The position numbers and the translations under genes are program-made. A model generated the notes under the pieces. It saw nothing but the letters and a program-made list of their open reading frames with translations, did no database searches and was not told the origin of the DNA. A DNA stretch of 64,000 bases from Fagopyrum homotropicum (lineage: Eukaryota; Streptophyta; Magnoliopsida; Caryophyllales; Polygonaceae), in NCBI GenBank assembly GCA_033239125.1, contig BSWB01000007.1:105840082-105904081 (forward strand). The letters are read 5' to 3'. The stretch's first letter is position 1; every line of letters starts with the position of its first letter. This document shows, one piece after another, positions 48,701 through 59,106 of the stretch.

Positions 48701-49331
48701 AATAAACAATTCTTAGCGTCGAAAAATACAGGAAATTTTAATTACGGTGAAGAAATTGCAGGTTTTATATTTGGACTTGATCCCCCATCTATGTCAAGAG
48801 CTTATATGAAGTCGATACAATATACACTGCCATCAACACATGTGGTAAACACTGGATAGCGCTACAGATTTATTTAATTAAATGGTGTGTTGTTGTATAT
48901 GACTCAATTGTGGACTGTATGTCCGATGGGAACTTGAAAGATTTGCTTACCCCATTCCTTGTTATGTATCCTCACATTCTGAAACTTCATGGAGAATTTG
49001 AGAGGTTTGGGGACAAGCTTGATAAGCCATTGGATTATGTTCGAAAGACAACCAAAGAAGTTCCACAGAACAACCCAAGGTAATTTCTACAATACTACTC
49101 ATATGTTTCTAGTATGTTCATTAGTTGATGTTTTGGAAAAACACTTATATAATTTGTTGTCTACAATTGCAGTGGAAGTTTTGGTGTATTCACAATCAAC
49201 ACATTCAGTATTTGTCATCTGGACGAACTGATTTGTCAAACATATATCAAGAATACGTCCCAACTTCCAGGGAACAATTTTGTTCTATTTTGTACCATAA
49301 GGAGTGGGTGAAACCCCACGAGTCCCTTTGA
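45794..49331 (+). pseudogene. MULE-3 DUF1985/ULP1-like gene, catalytic Cys lost
   Basis: Clear exons: 45794-45991 (MSTRSKVFANQ; early TGA then a shifted frame, TEDEAGLQIVLCG), 46630-46670, 46752-46796, 46825-47015, 47126-47522, 47975-48208 and about 48593-49081, then 49173-49331. DUF1985 reads LKISNQLIHFMLLHEVKTDR, MWFAINKTLLR|FGLSEFSEITDL and FNSYPWGRLVF, close to MULE-2. The intron at 47016-47125 is absent from the MULE-2 gene at the same spot. The ULP1 part keeps His (KHWIALQI) and Asp (VVVYDSIVD), but the Cys site reads GSFGVF (codon TTT at 49180-49182), and a one-base shift follows before HIQYLSSGRTDLS. Frameshifts also occur near 46920 and at a G-run (48199-48207). It cannot be an active protease. 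Confidence 0.8.
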
Positions 49332-50441
49332 AACTGAATCTGTCCTATATGATGTAGTTGACTGTTGATAAATTGATATTTTGGTATTGACTCACTCTGT
49401 TGTAACAGTCATTCAGGTTGTATATATTGACTCTTTTGTAATATAATCTTGTTGATGACTCAATAACAAGTATTCTGTTAATATAGTTTCTTTACCAGAA
49501 GTGTTTATGTTGCGATTTAGGATTCTAGTATTTCATTTAAGCGCCTCTGGTATGAGTATATCTGGTATTTTTTGTTATTTGATATGCTTCTGGTATGATT
49601 GTTTTTCATTTATGTGCCTCTATTATGATTAATTACTTACTAGAAATGTTCATTTTGTGATTTTTTGGTATGATTTATTACATTAGTATTTCTGGTATGT
49701 GTTTCTGGTTTGTGTTTCTTGTAGTTTGTTTTCATCTATTTGATTTTGGTATGATTATTTGTTTACCAGAAACGTTCAATTTGTGATTTTATTGTATGAT
49801 TTATTGCTTGAGCTTTCTGGTATGCATATATAGCCTGATGGTATTCTTTTATTGGTTTCTGGTATGAGTTTTTTTATTGAGTTTTTGTTATTACTTGTTG
49901 TTATGCTTCTGGTATGAGGACTTTTACACATAAAAGAAACATATATTAATATAGTAACTGTTTTCTACAAATCTCATAATGACAAAAAATCAATTTGTAT
50001 TTCTGGTATGAATTGGTTTTCATTTATGTGCCTCTAGTATGAGTAATTACTTACCAGAAATGTTCATTTTGTGATTTTATGGTATGATTTATTGCATTAG
50101 TATTTCTGGTATGTGTTTCTGGTTAGTGTTTCTTGTACTTTGTTTTCATCTATTTGATTTTGGTATGATTATTTGTTTATCAAAAATGTTCAATTTGTGA
50201 TTTTATTGTATGATTTATTGCCTGAGCTTTCTGGTATGCATATATAGCCTGATGGTATTCTTTTATTGGATTCTGGTATGAGTTTTTTTTTGAGTTTTTG
50301 TTATTACCTATTGTTATGCTTTTGGTATGAGGACTTTTACACATAAAAGAAACATATATTAATATAGTAACTGTTTTCTACAAATCTCATAATGACAAAA
50401 AATAATAATTTGTATTTCTGGTATGTGTCTTCATTCCTTCT
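49332..50441. repeat. Spacer between MULE-3 genes, with a 414-bp tandem duplication
   Basis: Units of about 414 bp (about 49597-50010 and 50011-50425) share nearly all their sequence, including TTCATTTATGTGCCTCT and AAAAGAAACATATATTAATA. A shorter relative lies in the ULP gene intron at about 47600-47760. TCTGGTATG words occur throughout. No gene is seen. Confidence 0.8.
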
Positions 50442-53400
50442 TCATTGGTTGATTTTGGCAAGTTTTTTTTTGTTATGGCCTACCATGCTGCAACAACTGC
50501 ATTTCTTCTTCTTGCTTCCTTCCGTTGATCCCCGTATCCTAGCTTTAGGCAATCTTCCGGTTATCTTCCTCTTTATAGGAGGGTTGCATTCAATAGATGT
50601 AATGCAACTTGGAATATCTAAATTCTCATGATCTACGATTGGGTATATTGTCTCCTCATATGCCGTCTTCCAATATTCGGTGCTGTAATAATTACTTACT
50701 AGAGAAGCCGGATTCATTTTCTTCATCTTTGTTGCAGCTATTGCATGAACACACGGTATTTCCTCAATATCAAATTCCTTGCAAGTGCAACTCCTATCCA
50801 CTAAACATACAACTTCCCTTTCCTGGTTCTATTGTACCTCAAACAACAACCTTTTTGCATCAAGCACGTAGCATCCATACTTTGTTGCCTCCCCATATTT
50901 AGCTTGTATTAGGGCATCGACGTTTGGTTTTGTCATTTCTGTACATGATGCAGCATTTTCCCTTCGCGTTGCAAACCATCTACCCACCGTCTGTCTGATA
51001 ACATCAATGAGGTCAAACACTAGATAAACCCTTGCATCACACAGTACACTATTTATACATTCTTCGTTGTTGCTTGTCATAATGTTGTAACGTTTGGCGG
51101 GGCAAAAAGCTCGGGACCAAGCAGCAAATCCAATTTCTTCCAACAACTGCGCAACTACTACCTTCTCCTACAAACATTTTCAGGTACACATGAAGTTATA
51201 TACAATACCAGAAACATCATTGTAACGCCCCGTTCTTTTGGCTGCGTTCTGATTTTTTTATTTTCTCCCTACTTTCGATCCGTTCGCAGCAGGAGAGTTC
51301 TTTTTACTATTATATAAAAAAAATAATATATATATATATATATGTATATATATTTCCACACAAAAATAACTTTCCGGGTATTTTATTGTTTTGGTGTACA
51401 TATACGCTTTTCCGTATTTTACTTTAGTCGAAAAAGTCGGAAATTTCCGATTTGAAAATTCCATTCTGATCGTGTAATCGAGTTAAATGGCATATCCCCT
51501 TTTTATTCTTTTTCTTTTACTTTTCTTCTCTCTATTCTTTTCCCTGTCTCTCTTTCCAGCGTGATGATGGTGCCCTTTCTGCAGCTCTGCCTTCACCTCT
51601 CTCTCTCACGCAACCTTCCCCCTACTCGCTTGCAGCTAACCATTTTCTCAGCCCTGCAGATACTTGACCCTTCACTCCCATCCCCTTTTCTCACCATGCA
51701 ATGCCCTCTCTAACAGCCCTCTCACTTCGCTCCCCTACCCAGCTCGCAACCCTCTTTGCCCTCCCTTGTGATTAACGAACTAACAGAAGCTACAAGAGCC
51801 CCCTGGGTTGCCTCCCTTTCTTCTCGTGGATTTGAAACCGACCGGCGTTGTTGGAGTTTCTCCTCCCTCTCAATTTCAGGCCACCTTCTCCTGGGTTACA
51901 GCAAGCAGGCCAGGGACTCCGCATCTCCACCTTCGCCTCCCTTGCGTGGCGCCTTGCCCCAGCAACTCCGCCCAGGATCCGCCTCACCGATGGCCTTTTC
52001 CTTTCTTCTCTTTTCTCCACCGCCGACTGCCTTTGTCGCCGCCTCCCCGTCGGAGCCCACCATTGCCGGATGTACAGCCATATCCTTATCTGGAGAAGGC
52101 CATCTTTCCCCTTCCCCATTCCTTCTCTGTAGCCACCACGGTAGAGCAATGGGATGCCGCTTCGTTTCCCCTACCGCCTGGTGCCCTTGCCGGAGCCCTG
52201 GCTGCCGCCAGTGCAAACCACCCTCCTCTGCTGTCTGTTGCCCTTGCTGCCGCCGGACTGCATCTTCTTCCCCATCGCCCATCGGTTTAAAAGTGAAAAC
52301 CCTTCCGCCTGATTGCAATCGGGATGTTTATTATTTTGATGTAATTACAGTTCATAACCTCTATTTTATATTTTACGCTTTTTACCCATATTTATGGATT
52401 TAGCAACTTATGCCCTTCAATGGATTATTTACATAATATGGCCCATATTTTTATTTATGGAAAATGGCCCATGTTTCTAAAAATGCACATATTGCCCTAA
52501 AATGTATTTGTCGATTTTAAACTCGGATTTTCATTACGGGGTTATTCTTATCGCTTATATTTATTATATATAATGTCCAAGTTTAGCCTTTAAAGCTAAA
52601 CTTGTTTAGTTTTGGTGTTAGGTTCGGAAACGACCCCGATAATGGCCTAACGAGTCCAAGTTCAACATCCGTCGATCGTCTTCCACCTTTGACCCCGAGT
52701 GAGTACCTTTCTCGATTTAGTTATGTTTAGTATTAGTATCATGCTAGGTTGGATAGTCTAGCATAACTTAGAGTGAATGCCAAGTAGTGACTTTGGACCT
52801 TAGGTGAGTTTTGAGGATTTATGATCGTTATAAGGTTTGATGTGTTGATGTTATTTTGTGAGGATTGTAGGGCGTTGAGTGTTTGGGTTGATCTTGTGAG
52901 CTTATGAGGATTGAGATTATAGTTGTATGATCTTGTTGAGATTGTGGAGACTAGGACGAGAGTATCGTAGCATGTGTTGTGATGTTTATGACCTTGTGAG
53001 ATCGTGAGGATTAGGAGTCGTTATCCTATCACAGTTATGGTTTATGATCTTGCGAGGTCATTGGGACTAGAAGTCTAAGGACTTCTAGCATGTGAGAGAG
53101 GTATTGATTGTGTGCCTTGTTTTGACCAGACGTTGAGTTCCTTCCTTCGGGAAGCCGAGAGCGGGATATAGTGGGATTATCTATGGAACGAGGTAAGTCT
53201 CCGGACTTACTTAGCTCGTATTCTATGTATTAGATTTGATGCGTGTTTGGTGGTGTGTGTTTTATTGCTTTCATTATAACTTATAAAACCGGAATTAGGA
53301 TTACCGACCTTTATATATTATTTTGGCCCAAGTGTATGATAACGGGCGGTGACATCATCTGCCTAGCTTTTGCGAGAGTCTAGGAGGTTTTTGGTGACTA

Positions 53401-56188
53401 GCCCGTGCTGGTTAGACGGTCGGAGGCATCCGCACCGTTCCATGCCGGTAAGTAGGGACCGAGGCGGGACCACGGTGGTCTCGTGTCACAAAACTAAGTT
53501 GAATTAGAATGGGATATGACTTAATAATAAAAAGATAATAAATTGGAATTGCATGCTTTGAGAATGTTGTGTGCTTATGATGATTTAATTGTGTTTGTGC
53601 CTTTCCCATTGATTCTAATGCTTCAAATATGAGCTAACGGTTTTATACCGACTGTTGTAGATTGCCTTGCAGGTTAGGATTGCGGCTGAGAGATCCGGAA
53701 GAGTGGGCAGCCGGGGTTCCGTACATTTTAGGATTGGGTTTTGGGTGGAGTCGAGTTTGAGTATTGTATTTTTATTGTATGTTGTATGGCATTTAGTCTT
53801 TGGGGTGTTATTTTCGGCTGAAGTCCTTTGTTGTATTCTTTCGGGTTTTTCTTTCCATTGCATAAAAATGTATTTCGGTTTTGGCCTTTATCTGTGCCTT
53901 GTTGCAAGATCCGGTGAAATTGTTGTCAAGCTAAGGGTCGGGACCCATTGTGAGGTCCCAACCCGTGGCATCCCGAGTCCCGCGGATTCGGGGTGTTACA
54001 ATCATACCAGACACGTAACATGTTTTCATACTAGAAAAAGGTAATACCATAATCATTGTTCATCAATAATAATGTTCAATACGAGAAATATATCATGTAT
54101 GATACCAGAAACGAGCACAAAATACATACTAGAATTCATACCACAGGTTAAATGTAATACCAGAAATGATAATGTTCATACAACAAACCTAACATGTGTT
54201 CATACCAGAATCATTCATACCAGATTCATTATTAATGAGAGATAAGGGACAATACAAAAAATGAAATAAACCACCAGAAATGAAATACTAGAAGCATAAT
54301 ATGATTGCATATCAGAAAATACTATAAACTAGAATAAATATACCATTTTTATATTTTCAAACAGTTCAAGACACTTATCCTTTCTGTAGTACCTAGCTGC
54401 ATCCAAGAACATTTGTTAAACTATATTCTTGGTTGACTTTTTTTTGATGTTCCCTTTCAAGTGGTACATGCAAACTGCATGGGATGCTTTTGTGTAGTTC
54501 TTAACAATACCATTCTTTATTGACATGTGTCTGTCCGATACAAATAGTTGTTCCTCCCTGTCAGGGACAAACTTGTGTATATGATGGAAGAAGAAATCAT
54601 ATGAGTCATCACATTCACGGTCAACAATCGCAAATGCTAGCGGGTATATTTGTTGGTTTGCGTCTTGCACTGTTGCAAGCAATAACACCCCACCATATCG
54701 TCCTTTTAAAAATGTTCTGTCAACTGATATAACCTTTAACAACAACAATCACCAATCAATTAGTTTTCTTGTATACTAGAAAAGGATAATACTCATACTA
54801 GAAACTTCATTGTTCAAATATATATCACGATACTAGAAATTGAGAATGTAAGTAAACCAGAAATGATCTTACCAGAAGCACATTATCTAACAATACCAAA
54901 CACTGAATATACAAACAAGAAAAGAGCATACCAAAACATAACTCTAGTGCTTACCAGAAACATAACTCTACTACCAAAAGTTATATCATTCATGCATAAT
55001 TCATAATACCAGAGACATAACTTTATTACATACCAGAACAAGGATAATACCTTTCTCATTACCGAATATCCTTTGATTGATTGTCCCAAAGCAAAGAAGA
55101 CATACTTGAATTTGTTTTCATCGTCCAATTGCAGCGCTTCCATATTGTTCGGATTAGCCTCTTGCAATCGATGTAAGTACACCGACACACCCTTGTAGTT
55201 CTCTTCATTTGTTCCTCTTATATTATCCTTCACAAACTCTTGTGCCATCCAACATTTCCAGTAGCTAGCTTCTAAACAATGCTCGTTTCTCAAAATTCCA
55301 ATAATTGTCTTAGGCTCGGGGAGTTTGTGTGTATTAACATACTTGAATAACAAAAACAATATGATTTTAATGTAGTTCATACCAGAATCGAAGAAAACAA
55401 TATAGAATTGGATATTATATGTGATAATAAGCAATGAACTTACATTTTTGCAACTATTTCAGCATTGACAGGATATGAGACCTTTTTCCGATAATTTCTT
55501 GTATGGAATGAACAAGTGTGCTCTCTTGTATACTTTGTTAGTTTAAACACTTTCGATTTCTTACTTTTTGAGATCCGCACGTGCCACTTACAATCTTTAT
55601 CTAGACATCGCGCAAGAATAGCTATCTTGATAGACTTTGTTATTCTGTATTGTGTACATTCGGCAACAGCATTCAAACACAATGCATTTTTCACTGCGAT
55701 TTTATCCTCGAACTTTTGACCAAGCTTAAGACCCCATTGAGTTTCTTCAGGTTCAACTTCAATGATTGCATAACTATTCTCTGTTTCTATTTCAGTCACA
55801 CTAGGAGCAGCAACAATGGCAATGTATGGATGATATTTATTAATTTCTTCAATTTCTGGTATAACAATTCTAGATTTTAATCTCACACACAATGCCACAC
55901 TCCAGCATGGTTGAGTCAATTGATTAGCTTCAACAAAATCCTCAAAATCTTCTACCGTCTCAATATCAAACGGTTGTAACACTTCATTTAAGGTATTCTT
56001 GTATGTAAGTTCTAATTTGTTCACTGTCTCATCTACTTGAAAACGTTTGGCAATCAACATCCTAATTTCTGGTATGCTAACTTGATCTCCCACAGTGATG
56101 GGTTTGCACACTATTTTATCCCATATATATGTCCATTCATTTTTCACAGATTTCCATTCTCCTCCACAATAAACCACAATTTGTAAAT
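50442..56188 (-). pseudogene. MULE-3 mudrA transposase, interrupted by a solo LTR
   Basis: Minus strand. The exon at 56188-55444 has the MuDR N-terminal region (ARCLDKDCKWHVRISKSK, REHTCSFHT). An exon ending about 55055 has HCLEASYWKCWMAQEFVKD and YSVMRK. One at about 54732-54361 has VISVDRTFLKGRYGGVLLLA (D1, but Gly and His of the usual VDGTHL are changed) and LFVSDRHMSIKNGI (D2). One at about 51170-50442 has SNNEECINSVL (E) and the SWIM finger CTCKEFDIEEIPCVHAI. The final knuckle CSCCSMVGHNKKKL lacks its last Cys. Stops occur after KNIV (about 54418) and EVQ (50831-50829). A solo LTR lies in the intron between the last two blocks, stretching it to about 3.2 kb. No ATG remains upstream because Gypsy-3 inserted at the exon's 5' edge. 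Confidence 0.83.
51221..54000 (+). mobile_element. Solo LTR of a Tekay-like gypsy element, 2780 bp
   Basis: Ends TGTAACGCCCC...CGGGGTGTTACA form inverted repeats, and the flanks are an identical 5-bp duplication, ATCAT (51216-51220 and 54001-54005). No internal region or primer site follows, so this is a solo LTR left by LTR-LTR recombination. Its 3' half is clearly related to the Gypsy-3 LTR (TCATGCTAGGTTGGAT, GTGAATGCCAAGTAGTG). The C/T-rich stretch at 51540-52320 yields long open frames on both strands, but no domain is seen. Confidence 0.93.
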
Positions 56189-59106
56189 TGTAAGGCCCGT
56201 ATATTGGGTTCGTTTTGATATTCTTTTTTTTTCTCCTTTTATCGATACTTTTATAGCTTAAATATTTTACGAGAATGATTTTTATATCATAAATTATACT
56301 TTTACGAGTATATTCATATAAATGTTATTTATATCATTTTTCCGTAAATTATTTTACGGAAAAGTTCGGAAAATTTATTCGATCCGAAAATCCCGTTCCA
56401 AGTATTTTCTATTGGGTTATTTGGTTATATTTTTATTCTCTAGTTTCTTTTTTTTCTTCCCTGTCTTCTGCCTCCTAATTCCTCACCTTGCTGCCGCCTC
56501 TACCCTACAACCTATATCCTACCCGACCCCTCGTTTCTCTCATTTTCACTCAGCCCCTTTCACTCTCAAACGCTACCTTCTGGGCAACCATTTCCCACAC
56601 CTCAGCTACCCTCTTCTCCCTCGCCATTCCGACTCTCGCCCTCACGCTCCTGCTTCGCCCTATTTGTCGGAGAAGAGACCCTGCCGCCGCTCTATTTTTC
56701 CCTTTCACTGCTACAGTGCAACCACCTCGCCACCCCTCCTCCAGCCGTAATCCCTTCGAGTCTGACGCTGCTACAGTGGAGCAATAAACCTGGAACCACT
56801 ACAGCACCGGGTTCGATCTCACTGGCCTTGGGACAACCATTGCTCACCACCTCCTTCGCCTATTGGACCCTTCCTTGCCTCGCCTGATTGCTCCTCGTTG
56901 TCGGAGACCCTGCGCAGCCCAGCCTTTCGCCAAAGAACCACCGTTTCCGTCTCCTGGAGCTGCTGGAACTACCCTCGCTTTTCCTCTCGTTGCTGTCGTG
57001 CCCCTGCCGCATGAAACCACGACGGAGGAGCCCTGGTGGTCGAACCCAGCCTCCCCTCTCTCTCTCGCACCTCCATCTGAGCGTCCCCTTTGTTGCGCCT
57101 CCACTAGTAGCCAGGGGAAGAGCCGCCTCCTGCTGTTCTCGCCGAGGAGAGCTAGACCGGCAAGACCACCACCGGGCACGCCTGTGCAAGCTGCCACCGC
57201 CTCCTTTTCTTCCCCTCCTGGTGTCGACTTGCAAGGTTGAAGAGGGGTTATTTTATGTTATTTACAAACTTGACCCAGTCTCTTTTATAGTGGCAGTTTT
57301 TACCCGGATTTTCCAAGATATTACTCTTTCACCTTGAAAGAATATTAATTACAAAATTGGCCCAGAATTTTAATTGCTGAGGATGACCCGTATTTCTAAA
57401 ATGGTATAATTGCCCGGAAAATGGTTGAACGGTTTTGTTTATCCTTGGATTTGAGAACGAGTTTTATCATTGGGTGTATGATGTTGTTTAGATTGCCCGG
57501 AAACTATAATTACGGATTTTAAATTCGGTTTATGATTCAAGTTGTAATCTCGGGTTTACGGCCAAGTGGTTTGATTTCATATCTTCGTCCCGAAAGGGTT
57601 TAACGAGTTTTAACGTTGGCTTTTGAGAACGGGTTTTTATTAGATTTATCTATATTATATATTCCGTTCAAGTTTAGCGTATGAGCTAAACTTGCTTAGT
57701 TTGGTATTAGGTTTGGAAGCGCCCCGATAAAGGCCAACGAATCCATATCGACATCCATAGATCTCCTTCCGTCTTTTGACGCCATGTGAGTACCCTCTCC
57801 CCCGAGCTTTTGATCTTACTCGGTTTAGTTATGTTTAATATTAGTATCATGCTAGGTTGGATCTAGCATAACTTAGAGTGAATGCCAAGTAGTGGCTTAG
57901 AACCTTAGGTGAGTTTTGAGGATTTATGATTGTGCTAAGACTTGAGGTGTTTGGTTATCTTGTGAGGTTGTTATAAGGCTTTAAGTTATATGGTTGATCT
58001 TGTGAGCATTTTGAGGCTCGAGGTTGGAGTTGTATGATCTTGTGGGATTTTGGAGTTTAGGTTTGGCTTATCCTAGTATGTTGTTACGAGTTACAATCTT
58101 GCGAGATCCTTGGGAGGGTAGATGTCCCTATGTTGTTATAGTTTATGATCTTGCGAGATCATTGGTACTAGAAGTCTAAGGACTTCTAGCACGTGAGAGA
58201 GATGTTGATCGTGTGCCTTGTTTTGATCAGGCGTTGAGTGCCTTCCTACGGGAAGTTATGAGCAGTGGTTAGCGGGATTATCTATGGGACGAGGTAAGTC
58301 TCCGGACTTACTTAGCTCGTATTCTTTGTATTAGCATTATTGTGTGTTGGGTGGTGTGTGTTTATTATTTTACTATTTATAACAACTAAACCGGAAATAG
58401 GATTACCGACCTTTATATTATTTGGCCCAAGTGTATGATAACGGGCGGTGACATCACTGCCTGGCTCCCCGTGAGAGCTAGGGGGATCTCGGCGACTGGC
58501 CCGTGCTGGTTAGACGGTCGGAGGTATCCGACCGTTCCATTGCCGGAAGAAGGGACCGAGGCGAGTTTCGGAGGATTCTCGTGTCACAAAAGAAGTTGAA
58601 CTAGAATGGGATATGACTTAATAAATAAAGATAATAAACCGGATTTGTGTTCTTTGAGTATGTTGTGTGACTATGTTGAATTAATTGTGTTTGTGCCTTT
58701 CCCTTTAATTCTAATGCTTCGAATATTAGCTAACGGTTTTATACCGATTGTTGTAGATTGTCTTGCAGGTTAAGAATGCGGCCGGGAGATCCGGAAAAGT
58801 GGGCAGCCGGGGTTCCGTACATTTTAGGAGTGGGTTTTGGTTGGAGTCGGGTTATGTTTTATTCTTCGTTTATTATGTTGGTATGCCGCATGTATAGCGT
58901 TTTGGTCTTTGGTGTTGTTTATCGGCTGAAGTCTTTTGTTGTTTTCCTTCGGATTTCTTATCATTTGCATTAAAAGGAATTTCGGTTTTGCCTTTATTTG
59001 TGCCATGTTGAAAGATCCGGTGAAATTGTTGTCAGGCTAAGGGTCGGGACCCATTGTGAGGTCCCAACCCATAGCGCCCCGAGTCCCGCGGATTCGGGGT
59101 GTTACA
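56189..59106 (+). repeat. Gypsy-3 5' LTR, 2918 bp
   Basis: Inserted right at the 5' edge of the MULE-3 mudrA exon. It has a C/T-rich leader-like stretch (56450-57240), candidate introns at 57786-58230 and 58294-58768 flanking a 63-bp exon, and the block GATTACCGACCT...TAACGGGCGGTGACATCA (58400-58457) shared with the other gypsy LTRs here. Confidence 0.92.

Larger units (their letters stand above)
45580..56188. mobile_element. MULE-3: second KI-MULE, mirror order, right end displaced
   Basis: A ULP-like gene (+) converges on mudrA (-), the mirror image of MULE-2. The mudrA first coding exon stops at the Gypsy-3 LTR (56189), so the right terminus should lie beyond the window. A solo gypsy LTR sits inside a mudrA intron. 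The left end is set roughly, before the pyrimidine-rich leader at about 45600. Introns and spacers carry a proliferated TTCTGGTATG motif. Confidence 0.75.

Noticed and set aside
51756..52403. Long open frames on both strands in the solo LTR
   Set aside because: They overlap in several frames in a C/T-rich stretch, show no domain, and lie within an LTR; the same effect occurs at 23505-24293, 31609-32413 and 56322-57337.
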